The translations under genes and the position numbers were made by a program. DNA of 57,373 nt from Halomonas sp. (GTDB lineage: Bacteria > Pseudomonadota > Gammaproteobacteria > Pseudomonadales > Halomonadaceae): contig NZ_JAKDUR010000010.1 of assembly GCF_030457605.1 (NCBI RefSeq), positions 1 through 57,373 on the forward strand, written 5' to 3'. Below, piece by piece: positions 36,567-44,016 of this stretch. The notes under the pieces were generated by a model that was not told the origin of the DNA, made no database searches, and was given only the letters and a program-made list of their open reading frames with translations. How positions within the stretch are numbered: the first letter of the stretch is position 1; each line of letters opens with the position of its first letter.

Positions 36567-38627
36567 GTGACGACGGCAAACCACACATCTTCCACTAACG
36601 CCGCCTCCCCCGAGGCGGCCCGGCTTGACAGCCTGGTGGAAAAATTCGACGTAGCGCTGCGTCTGCTTGAACAGGCGCCTGCCTTCAACAAGGCCGCCAG
36701 GCTGCCCCGGGTGCTGGACACGGCTCGCCGAGTGCTGCTTACCGACGGCGGCTGTGAAGCCATCGAAAAACGCGCCGAAGTACTGGAAAAAGCAGGCGTG
36801 TTCAACGGTTCCGACTGGGCCACTCCCCAGCACCTGCTGCCCTCATTGACGACCCAGGCGCTGAAAAGCGCCGACGCCAACGTGGTAGTGATCGAGGCGC
36901 TGAGCGAGCTGCGCCTGCTCGCCGTGGCCAAACAGACCTTTGCCCACGCAGATACCTCCGCCGAACACGCCCATCATTATTTAACCCAGGTCATGGCGCT
37001 TAACCTGTGGCTGTTGTTTACCCCGCCGTCCGAGGCCGAGCGCGAAACCCAGGGGCGTCTGGCACAGATATCCCGCTACCTGTTTCAGCATCTGGCCACG
37101 CGTATTGGCTACGAACACATCATCGACACGCTGATCGAGGAAATCTGGCGCATACTGCAGCAGCGCCCGTTACAGGTGGAATCCATCAAGCAGATGGTCA
37201 CCCAGATCGCGCTGTGCCAGGCCGACCCGACGATTGACCTGGGGGCCAGCGGCCAGGGGGCCGCCCGGCTGGTCAGCGCGCTGTTCGGCCCCACCCAGGC
37301 CTGCCAGGAAGATCCCGGCATTGACGTTTACCGCCAGCGCCTGGAGCGCATGGATCATACCGCGCTACAGGCCGAAGCCACCGGGTTTGCCCGCGCCATG
37401 CACGATACCGGACTGGTCTCGCCCTACCATGCCGTGTTACTGCGCCATCTGGTCGAGGAAAGCGACCAGCTGATCGTCGAGGCACTGGGGCTTTCCTCCA
37501 CCGGACGCGACTGCCTGCTGTGCTACCGCGAACTGGTGCTCGCGCTGGTACGAACCGGTATTTACCCCGCCACCGCCCAGGCCGTTTACGGTCTGGCGCT
37601 CACACTCGAGCGCGGCATTCTCTATCAACCGCCAGTGGCGCCGGCCATGTGGCGCCAGCTTGGCCTGTCACTGTCGGAATGGTCCCAGTCGCGCCTGACG
37701 CTGGCCTGCGGCGATGCCGTATCACCCCGCGCCCGGCTGCTGGAAGGCGTGCTGTGCATGCTAGGGCTTCCACTGGGTGTCGGTCAGGGCAACAATCCCA
37801 CCTGCCAGTCAGCACGGGCGCTTTCCATGTGGGCCTACAATGACCCCGACTACCTGCTGCAAATGGTGGCCTGGGCCGCGCGCGATGATGAAATCATCAT
37901 GCACTTCGAAGGCCAGCCGATTTCCTCGATGGCAAGCCTTTCCGGCGTGGCCACGGAACTGCCCATGGACCTGGATCCCGTCTCGCTGATTGTGGTGCCC
38001 CACCTGGATCGTATTTACGCTGAAATGGGCCGGCGCTGCATCGGCCGCGAGGGCGACCCACACCGCTGGGTCAACCCCGAATTCCACGGCTGGTGGTCAG
38101 GGCGCGGATTTTGCATCAACGTTGACGTCGCCACCGGCAAGCTCATCGACATTGACGCCTTTCTGCGGCACTTTTATGCCAGCTACCACCCGTTCTATAA
38201 CGGCAATCAGCCCCTGATTCATCCCCAGCCGGCGGGCATTGCCGTCACCGACAGCGCCGGGCGCTTTATCGGCTGGCACGCAATCAGCGTACTGCGCGCC
38301 TCACTGGATCCCGAGGAACGGATGCGGGTGTATTTCTACAACCCCAACAACGACAGCGGCCAGGACTGGGGCGATGGCGTCGTGGTCAGCACCGCAGGCA
38401 GCGGCGAGCGCTTCGGTGAAGCCTCGCTGCCGTTCGAGCAGTTTGCCTCAAGGCTGTATATCTATCATTACGATTCGCTTGAATACGGCGAACTTGCCAC
38501 TATCAACGACGACGAACTCGCCCGGGTCAAGGGCTATATCTCACGCAGCTGGGGCGCCGAACGCTTGCCTGCAGGCGGCCTCCAGGCCGACCCCGGCACC
38601 GGTGCCACGCCCCATGCTCCAGAGTAG
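36567..38627 (+). CDS. Uncharacterised 686-residue protein with papain-like C-terminal domain
   Basis: Starts at GTG, five bases after AAGGAG. Residues 1-380 look helical and match nothing I recognise. The C-terminal ~290 residues have a papain-like order of candidate catalytic residues: Cys413 in NPTCQSARALSMW at a helix start, His571 in GWHAISVL, and Asn592 in YFYNPNN, followed by QDWGDG and LPFEQFASRLY. The spacing (158 and 21) is near papain's 134 and 16. This suggests a cysteine peptidase, amidase or transglutaminase-like acyl transferase. No signal peptide or membrane helix is seen. It is paired with the upstream ATP-grasp gene. Assignment of the fold is inference. Confidence 0.7.
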   Translation: MTTANHTSSTNAASPEAARLDSLVEKFDVALRLLEQAPAFNKAARLPRVLDTARRVLLTDGGCEAIEKRAEVLEKAGVFNGSDWATPQHLLPSLTTQALKSADANVVVIEALSELRLLAVAKQTFAHADTSAEHAHHYLTQVMALNLWLLFTPPSEAERETQGRLAQISRYLFQHLATRIGYEHIIDTLIEEIWRILQQRPLQVESIKQMVTQIALCQADPTIDLGASGQGAARLVSALFGPTQACQEDPGIDVYRQRLERMDHTALQAEATGFARAMHDTGLVSPYHAVLLRHLVEESDQLIVEALGLSSTGRDCLLCYRELVLALVRTGIYPATAQAVYGLALTLERGILYQPPVAPAMWRQLGLSLSEWSQSRLTLACGDAVSPRARLLEGVLCMLGLPLGVGQGNNPTCQSARALSMWAYNDPDYLLQMVAWAARDDEIIMHFEGQPISSMASLSGVATELPMDLDPVSLIVVPHLDRIYAEMGRRCIGREGDPHRWVNPEFHGWWSGRGFCINVDVATGKLIDIDAFLRHFYASYHPFYNGNQPLIHPQPAGIAVTDSAGRFIGWHAISVLRASLDPEERMRVYFYNPNNDSGQDWGDGVVVSTAGSGERFGEASLPFEQFASRLYIYHYDSLEYGELATINDDELARVKGYISRSWGAERLPAGGLQADPGTGATPHAPE

Positions 38628-38628
38628 A

Positions 38629-38686
38629 TCGATACAGAGTAATTCAATGCAGAATGGCTCGATGCAAAATAGCTCGATGCAGCGCC
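38629..38686 (+). repeat. 15-bp tandem repeat at the tlyA start
   Basis: Four degenerate units of period 15 begin at 38629, 38644, 38659 and 38674 with consensus TCGATGCARAATRGC. The last three each carry an ATG (38647, 38662, 38677), all in the tlyA frame, so the array creates stacked alternative starts. Confidence 0.85.
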
Positions 38687-39441
38687 TTGATCAGCTGTTG
38701 GTCCAGCAACAGCTTGCCGGCTCGCGCACCCGCGCTCAGCGGCTGATCAGAAACGGCCGCGTATGGCGCACCGACACCCGGGCACGGCTGGCCAAGGCCA
38801 GTGAGAAACTGGCCATCACGATCCCGCTTGCTGTCGATGACGATCCCGAGGAGCGCTACGTTTCGCGGGCAGGGCTCAAACTCGAGGCCGTGCTTAACAC
38901 GCTTGAAAGGCGCCTGGATGGCCAGGTCGTACTCGACGTGGGGCAGTCCACCGGCGGCTTCAGCGACTGCGCGCTGCGCTTTGGCGCGCGCCATGTCATC
39001 GGCATCGAGGTCGGCCACGGCCAGCTCGCCCCCGCCCTGCGCGATGATGCCCGGGTCAGCTGCCTTGAAGGCATCAACGCCCGGGCACTCGGCCAATCCA
39101 ATGCCTTCGCCGCGTTGCGTGACGCGCACGCACCAACCGTTGCGGTCATGGATGTCTCATTTATTTCACAAACCCTGATTCTGCCCGAAATAGCTGCGGC
39201 ACTACCTGCCGGCGGTGAACTCATCTCGCTGGTCAAACCCCAGTTCGAACTCGACGCCGCCGCACTCGACAAGCGCGGCGTGGTACGCGATCCAAACCGC
39301 TACGACGAGGTACGCGTCCGGCTGGAAAACGCCTGTGAGCAAAGCGGCCTGTGCATCGCCCACTGGCAGCCCAGCCCCATTACCGGCAGCGACGGCAACC
39401 GTGAATTTTTACTCCACGCACTCAAGTGCGACGCCAGTTGA
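38677..39441 (+). CDS. tlyA: TlyA-family rRNA (cytidine-2'-O)-methyltransferase / hemolysin-like
   Basis: 254 residues from ATG 38677, the start that gives the usual MQRLDQLL opening; ATGs at 38662 and 38647 would add 5 or 10 repeat-encoded residues. An N-terminal S4 RNA-binding domain (about 1-60) is followed by an FtsJ-like SAM methyltransferase. Motif I reads LDVGQSTGGFSD, with Gln where most relatives have Ala. VMDVSFIS, LVKPQFE and EFLLHA follow. In actinobacteria TlyA 2'-O-methylates rRNA and sets capreomycin sensitivity; proteobacterial relatives are less well studied. Confidence 0.9.
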   Translation: MQRLDQLLVQQQLAGSRTRAQRLIRNGRVWRTDTRARLAKASEKLAITIPLAVDDDPEERYVSRAGLKLEAVLNTLERRLDGQVVLDVGQSTGGFSDCALRFGARHVIGIEVGHGQLAPALRDDARVSCLEGINARALGQSNAFAALRDAHAPTVAVMDVSFISQTLILPEIAAALPAGGELISLVKPQFELDAAALDKRGVVRDPNRYDEVRVRLENACEQSGLCIAHWQPSPITGSDGNREFLLHALKCDAS

Positions 39442-39503
39442 TTTCTTCTGACCGCGTGTTAGAAAAAGCGCAGATATTTTGCCTACTCATTTATTGACGA
39501 GCC

Positions 39504-40559
39504 ATGATCATGATTGCCCGACATTCTTCTTTTGCCTGCCTTGGCCTTCTGCTGGCAGCCCATACCGGCAGCGTTTACGCCGCCCCGGCTGATCAGGCAG
39601 CGCTACAGGCCCGCATTGACGCCTTGCATAGTGAGATGGCCGAGCTCGATCAGCAGCTTACCCGTCTTGAAGCGCAACAGACGCCACGTTTTGAAGCGTC
39701 CGTCTACCCGCATGCACTCACACCCACGCCGCCTGAAGAAAAGGCCATTGAAGAAACCCGCGAACGCCGGCAGCTGGAAGAAGAGTCAAGCCATAATCCG
39801 TTTTCCATTACCGCACACCGCACCAATTACCTGTTCCCGGTGAGCTACAACGGCAATCAGGATCGCGCCCGCTTTCGTGATATCGACGCCGATGGTCGCG
39901 CCGACAATACCGAAGTGAAGTTTCAGTTCAGTGCCAAGTTCTCACTGGCCGAAGGGCTGTTTGGCGATCGCGGCGATTTATACTTCGGCTATACCCAGCG
40001 TAGCTGGTGGCAGGCCTATAACACCGATTCTTCATCGCCCTTTCGCGAAACCAACTACGAACCGGAAATCTTTATCGATTTTGCCAATGACTGGAACCTC
40101 CTTGGCTGGATCAACACTCGCAACCGGGTCTCGCTCAATCACCAGTCCAACGGGCGTTCCGCACCGCTGTCCCGGAGCTGGAACCGCGTGTATCTCGAAA
40201 GCACGCTGCAGCGTGGCGACTGGGCCCTGTCGCTGGCCCCGCATTGGCGTATTCCCGAGTCCGACAGCGAAGACGACAACCCCGATATCGAGCGCTACAT
40301 GGGCTACGGCGATATTCGTCTGGCAAAACGCTTCAGCCATGACCAGGAAATCTCCGGCCTGTTGCGAGGCAATCCGTCCGCCGGCAATTACGGCACCCGC
40401 CTCGACTACAGCTGGCCGGCCTTCAATGGCGTTCGCGGGCACGTACAATACTATTACGGCTACGGCGAAAGCCTGATCGACTACGACCACCGGGTACACC
40501 GGCTAAGCATCGGCTTCAGCCTGAACCCCCTGTTTACCCCCAGCGGCCTGCTGCGCTGA
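39504..40559 (+). CDS. pldA: Outer membrane phospholipase A
   Basis: 351 residues with signal peptide (cleavage near VYAA, residue 27), a charged coiled-coil-like stretch (about 30-95) and then the OMPLA barrel. The catalytic triad is His213 and Ser215 in NHQSNGRS and Asn227 in SRSWN, with E. coli spacing. YTQRSWWQ, SPFRETNYEPE and YGYGESLIDY are typical. It hydrolyses phospholipids that reach the outer leaflet. Just before the barrel, DIDADGRAD (126-134) looks like a dockerin/EF-hand calcium loop not present in E. coli; OMPLA is calcium-dependent. Confidence 0.95.
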   Translation: MIMIARHSSFACLGLLLAAHTGSVYAAPADQAALQARIDALHSEMAELDQQLTRLEAQQTPRFEASVYPHALTPTPPEEKAIEETRERRQLEEESSHNPFSITAHRTNYLFPVSYNGNQDRARFRDIDADGRADNTEVKFQFSAKFSLAEGLFGDRGDLYFGYTQRSWWQAYNTDSSSPFRETNYEPEIFIDFANDWNLLGWINTRNRVSLNHQSNGRSAPLSRSWNRVYLESTLQRGDWALSLAPHWRIPESDSEDDNPDIERYMGYGDIRLAKRFSHDQEISGLLRGNPSAGNYGTRLDYSWPAFNGVRGHVQYYYGYGESLIDYDHRVHRLSIGFSLNPLFTPSGLLR

Positions 40560-40585
40560 GCCGCGTTCATGACGTGCTCATCAGA

Positions 40586-40644
40586 GTGCCTGGCCCGGTT
40601 GCGTCTCCCGGCTTGTATCGGGCGAAAGCAGAAGGCACCCTTTT
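40586..40644 (+). terminator. Possible terminator after pldA
   Basis: GTGCCT (40586-40591) pairs with AGGCAC (40633-40638) around an internal CCCG/CGGG hairpin (40607-40610 and 40619-40622), followed by CCTTTT. The long loop makes it an imperfect intrinsic terminator, but it lies 27 bases after the pldA stop. Confidence 0.4.
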
Positions 40645-40676
40645 CCGCATACATAGTTCTACATACACAGTCCTGA

Positions 40677-40700
40677 ATACATTCCCTTGCATACATTCCC
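40677..40700 (+). repeat. 14-bp direct repeat in the RidA-family leader
   Basis: ATACATTCCC occurs at 40677-40686 and 40691-40700 (period 14), with related TACATA/ACATAC strings before it (about 40649-40668). It is noncoding and directly precedes the ribosome site AAAGGAG of the next gene. Confidence 0.6.
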
Positions 40701-40718
40701 CTATAAAGGAGCCAGACC

Positions 40719-41066
40719 ATGAGCATTATCCGTAAACGAACCAATGAAAAAGTCAGCCGCATCGTCATTCATAACGACACCGTTTATCTGTGCGGCCAGG
40801 TTGCGCTGGATGTCAACGAGGACATCACCCATCAGACAAAATCCGTACTGGCGCGCATAGATGACCATCTGCAGGAAGCCGGTACCGATAACAGCAAGAT
40901 CCTGTCGGCCTTGATTCACCTGAAAGACAACAAGGATGTTGCAACCTTCAACGAACTGTGGAATGAATGGCTTCCGGAAGGCTGCGCCCCGGCGCGCTCC
41001 TGCGTGCAATCGACCATGGCGCGTGACGCCATACTCGTCGAAGTCACGGTTGTTGCCGCCCTTTAG
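40719..41066 (+). CDS. RidA/YjgF-family protein
   Basis: 115 residues, full length for the trimeric RidA-like fold. SRIVIHNDTVYLCGQVALD at the N-terminus and a C-terminal ARSCVQSTMARDAILVEVTVVA carry the usual family blocks. The active-site arginine of RidA (Arg105 in E. coli) would be Arg93 in PARSCV here, so imine/enamine deaminase activity is plausible. A subfamily (RidA1-7) cannot be assigned by eye. AAAGGAG lies seven bases before the ATG. Confidence 0.88.
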   Translation: MSIIRKRTNEKVSRIVIHNDTVYLCGQVALDVNEDITHQTKSVLARIDDHLQEAGTDNSKILSALIHLKDNKDVATFNELWNEWLPEGCAPARSCVQSTMARDAILVEVTVVAAL

Positions 41067-41170
41067 GCGTAAAACCCAGCGCCACCAGCATGGCTGATGT
41101 ACCACCGTCATACCTGCTATGCTGAAAGCGCTTGTTGATTGTGCTGTTATTCATTGAAGAGGAAGACAAC

Positions 41171-41503
41171 ATGGCCAGGAAACAATCAGACCGTAATGTT
41201 CAGACCGACCAGCTGCAGGACGACCTGCGTCACCTGAGCGACACCGTGGAAGAGCTGGTCAACGCGACCGCCCAGGACGCCAGCTCAGAGATGAAAGACC
41301 TTCGCGCACGCGCGGAAAAGCGCCTGAAAGATACCCGCTCGCGCCTTGAAGCACGCGGCGAGCGTCTGTATGCCGATACCCGCGACTCGCTATCCAATCA
41401 GGCAGACTGCTGTGACCGCTATGTCCACGAAAATCCCTGGGCAAGCGTCGGCATTGGCGCCGCTGCCGGCGTTGTAGTCGGCCTGCTGCTCGGTCGGCGC
41501 TAA
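41171..41503 (+). CDS. ElaB/YqjD-family membrane-anchored protein (DUF883)
   Basis: 110 residues. The first 80 are a charged coiled-coil helix; the C-terminus ENPWASVGIGAAAGVVVGLLLGRR region is a single glycine-rich membrane helix, diagnostic of ElaB/YqjD. In E. coli these tail-anchored proteins bind stationary-phase ribosomes at the membrane. The start at 41171 follows AAGAGGAAG. It overlaps the next gene by one base (TAATG), as in the yqjCDEK cluster of E. coli. Confidence 0.9.
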   Translation: MARKQSDRNVQTDQLQDDLRHLSDTVEELVNATAQDASSEMKDLRARAEKRLKDTRSRLEARGERLYADTRDSLSNQADCCDRYVHENPWASVGIGAAAGVVVGLLLGRR

Positions 41504-41901
41504 TGGCGTTGGGCCCCGGCCAACGCGCAATTCAGGCCGCCAGACAGGTGCTGAAAACACTTATCGCCAATGGTGAAACGCGTTTGCGTCTGGCGGTGCT
41601 GGAGCTCGAAGAAGAGCGGGCGCGCCTGTTAACGCTGATACTTCTGGCAGGCGCAAGCCTGCTTTTGTTTATGCTCGGCACGGCAACCCTGACAGCGCTG
41701 GTCATTGCCACCTTCTGGGACAGCTATCGGCTTGTAGCCATTGGCGCCAGTGCAGCCGTACTGCTGCTGGCAAGTATTGTGCTGGCCGTGGTGGCGATAC
41801 GTCAGTCCAGACGCCACACCCTGTTGAAAGACACCCTCAGCCAGCTTGCCACCGACCGCGCGCTACTGGAGCAAAAAAACGATGCCCGCCAGGAACGCTG
41901 A
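41503..41901 (+). CDS. YqjE-like phage-holin superfamily membrane protein
   Basis: 132 residues with two hydrophobic helices (about 43-66 and 72-100) and amphipathic ends. LRLAVLELEEERARL near residue 27 is typical of YqjE/DUF1469. Function is unknown; despite the family name it is not evidence of a phage here. It sits in the middle of the elaB/yqjD-yqjE-yqjK-like trio and overlaps both neighbours. Confidence 0.85.
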   Translation: MALGPGQRAIQAARQVLKTLIANGETRLRLAVLELEEERARLLTLILLAGASLLLFMLGTATLTALVIATFWDSYRLVAIGASAAVLLLASIVLAVVAIRQSRRHTLLKDTLSQLATDRALLEQKNDARQER

Positions 41902-42214
41902 TCCGGACAACATAAGCCAGAACGCACCTCGGCCATTATCACGCGCTGCACGCAAGCGCGAGCTGCTTGACGCACTGGAACAGCAGCGTATCGATATCAT
42001 GGTCGAGGGTATTCGTCTTGAACGCGCCGCGGCGCCGCTGGACCGGGGCTTTCTCAAGCTGGCCCGCCACAAGACCCCGCTAATGCTGGCCGCCAGCGGC
42101 GTGGCCTACCGCATCGTACGCAAGCCCGGCCCGCTGGTGCGTATCGGCAAGCGCGGCCTCGCCGCCTATATGCTGGTGCGCAACCTCAAGCGCCTGGGCA
42201 CTCCCCGCCGCTAG
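41882..42214 (+). CDS. YqjK-like small protein
   Basis: 110 residues, basic, with one weak hydrophobic stretch (about 66-76). The start at ATG 41882 overlaps the end of the yqjE-like gene by 20 bases. SRAARKRELLDALEQQRIDIMVEG in the N-terminal half is how YqjK-type proteins begin, but the match is weak and assignment leans on gene order. Function unknown. Confidence 0.65.
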   Translation: MPARNADPDNISQNAPRPLSRAARKRELLDALEQQRIDIMVEGIRLERAAAPLDRGFLKLARHKTPLMLAASGVAYRIVRKPGPLVRIGKRGLAAYMLVRNLKRLGTPRR

Positions 42215-42273
42215 GCACTTCCCCCTGATCCCGCAGCAGGCTAGCCGAGTAGCTAGTTCCATGGCCTGACGCG

Positions 42274-42321
42274 TACAATGCGGCCTCCGCTTTGGCCGAC
42301 GCCCGCTGTGGCGTCGGCCAA
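42274..42321 (+). promoter_or_regulatory. ybiT leader: TACAAT box and perfect 12-bp hairpin
   Basis: TACAAT at 42274-42279 is a good -10 element with no clear -35. About 12 bases later TTGGCCGACGCC (42292-42303) and its exact complement (42310-42321) form a 12-bp stem with a six-base loop, followed by GGTTTTCC. If the -10 is real, the hairpin is at the very 5' end of the ybiT transcript. It could otherwise be the terminator of the yqjK-like operon, 78 bases past its stop. Confidence 0.55.
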
Positions 42322-42375
42322 GGTTTTCCATCCATTGCTTCCCTCATTCATACGACCCCCACGAGATTCTCTGCC

Positions 42376-43965
42376 GTGCTTTCTACTGCCAATATCACCA
42401 TGCAGTTTGGCCCCAGGCCGCTGTTTGAAAACGTTTCTGTCAAATTCGGCCAGGGCCACCGCTACGGCCTGATCGGGGCCAACGGCTGTGGCAAGTCGAC
42501 CCTGATGAAGATTCTCGGGGGTGACCTTGAGCCCACCAGCGGCCAGGTGATGAAGGATGCCACCACGCGCCTGGGCAAGCTGCGCCAGGATCAGTTTGCC
42601 TTCGAGGACGAGCGCGTCATCGACACCGTAATCATGGGCAACGAAGAGCTCTGGTCCGTCGCCGCAGAGCGCGAGCGCATCTATTCGCTGGCTGAAATGA
42701 GTGAAGAAGACGGCATGGCCGTCGCCGACCTTGAAGTACGCTTTGCCGAACTCGACGGCTATACCGCCGAGGCGCGTGCCGGCGAGCTGCTGCTGGGGCT
42801 GGGCATTCCCACCGAGCAGCACGATCAGCCGATGAGCGTTGTCGCGCCGGGCTGGAAGCTGCGCGTGCTGCTCGCCCAGGCCCTGTTCAGCGACCCCGAC
42901 GTGCTGCTGCTCGATGAGCCCACCAACCACCTGGACATCAATACCATTCGCTGGCTTGAGGACATGCTCAAGGCGCGCTCGTCGACGATGATCATCATTT
43001 CCCACGACCGCCACTTCCTCAACAGCGTCTGCACCCACATGGCGGATCTGGACTACGGCGAAGTGCAGCTATTTCCCGGCAACTATGATGAATACATGAC
43101 CGCCGCCACCCAGGCGCGGGAGCGTCTGCACAGCGAAAACGCCAAGAAAAAAGCCGAAATTGCCGAGCTCAAGCAGTTCGTCAGCCGCTTCTCGGCCAAC
43201 GCCTCCAAGGCCAAACAGGCCACGTCGCGCCAGCGCAAGATCGACAGAATTCAGCTCGATGAGGTCAAGCCCTCTTCACGCATCAGCCCGTTCATTCGCT
43301 TCGAGCAGAACAAGAAGATTCACCGGCACGCGGTGAACGCGGAAGACCTCACCAAGGCCTGGGGCGACAACGTGCTGTTCGAGCGCCTGGGTCTGCTCAT
43401 CGAAGCGGGCGAGCGCGTGGCCATCATCGGCCCCAACGGCATCGGCAAAACCACCCTGCTCAACTGCCTGACAGGCGCGATACCGCTTGACGGCGGCAAG
43501 GTACAGTGGACCGATGCCGCCGAGGTCGGCTACTTCGCCCAGGACCACGCGGCGGACTTCGAAGGGGGCGAGACGCTGTTTGAATGGATGCAGCAGTGGA
43601 CCACCGACGGTGAGCAGACCGTACGCGGCGCGCTGGGGCGGATGCTGTTCTCCAACGACGACATCGGCAAGTCCGTCAAGGTAATTTCAGGTGGTGAGCA
43701 GGGGCGCATGCTATTCGGCAAGCTCTCGCTACAAAACCCCAACGTGCTGGTCATGGATGAGCCCACGAACCACCTGGACATGGAATCCATCGAAGCGCTC
43801 AACCTGGCACTCGACCACTACGCCGGCACGCTTATTTTTGTCAGCCACGACCGCGAGTTCGTCGGCTCGCTGGCCACGCGCATCATCGACATGCAAGACG
43901 ATGGCATCGTCGATTTCAGCGGTAGCTACGATGATTACCTGCGCAGCCAGGGCGTTCTCGGATAA
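42376..43965 (+). CDS. ybiT: ABC-F ATPase YbiT
   Basis: 529 residues from GTG 42376, which aligns with the start of E. coli YbiT (530). Two ABC domains are joined by the ABC-F linker (about 240-320, with [14 protein letters not shown]). Walker A motifs are GANGCGKS and GPNGIGKT, Walker B motifs [11 protein letters not shown] and [10 protein letters not shown]. The first signature reads VVAPGWK rather than LSGG, as in E. coli YbiT. No membrane domain. ABC-F proteins act on ribosomes; YbiT is a housekeeping member thought to relieve stalled translation. An upstream ATG (42292) falls within the hairpin and is rejected. Confidence 0.94.
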   Translation: MLSTANITMQFGPRPLFENVSVKFGQGHRYGLIGANGCGKSTLMKILGGDLEPTSGQVMKDATTRLGKLRQDQFAFEDERVIDTVIMGNEELWSVAAERERIYSLAEMSEEDGMAVADLEVRFAELDGYTAEARAGELLLGLGIPTEQHDQPMSVVAPGWKLRVLLAQALFSDPDVLLLDEPTNHLDINTIRWLEDMLKARSSTMIIISHDRHFLNSVCTHMADLDYGEVQLFPGNYDEYMTAATQARERLHSENAKKKAEIAELKQFVSRFSANASKAKQATSRQRKIDRIQLDEVKPSSRISPFIRFEQNKKIHRHAVNAEDLTKAWGDNVLFERLGLLIEAGERVAIIGPNGIGKTTLLNCLTGAIPLDGGKVQWTDAAEVGYFAQDHAADFEGGETLFEWMQQWTTDGEQTVRGALGRMLFSNDDIGKSVKVISGGEQGRMLFGKLSLQNPNVLVMDEPTNHLDMESIEALNLALDHYAGTLIFVSHDREFVGSLATRIIDMQDDGIVDFSGSYDDYLRSQGVLG

Positions 43966-44016
43966 GCGCGAAAGCGACCAGCCGCGCTTGCCGCGCACTT
44001 TGACTTTATACTGCGT

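Noticed and set aside
40641..40705. Repeats with ACATAC/ATACATTCCC as a CRISPR or att array
   Set aside because: Units are only 10-14 bases, irregular and without spacers of constant size; no cas genes or integrase nearby.
41503..41901. YqjE-like 'holin superfamily' gene as evidence of a prophage
   Set aside because: It sits in the common elaB/yqjD-yqjE-yqjK order of host genes with no other phage gene around.
42292..42375. ATG at 42292 as the ybiT start
   Set aside because: It lies inside the 12-bp hairpin and adds 28 residues with no counterpart in YbiT; GTG 42376 gives the family N-terminus and length.
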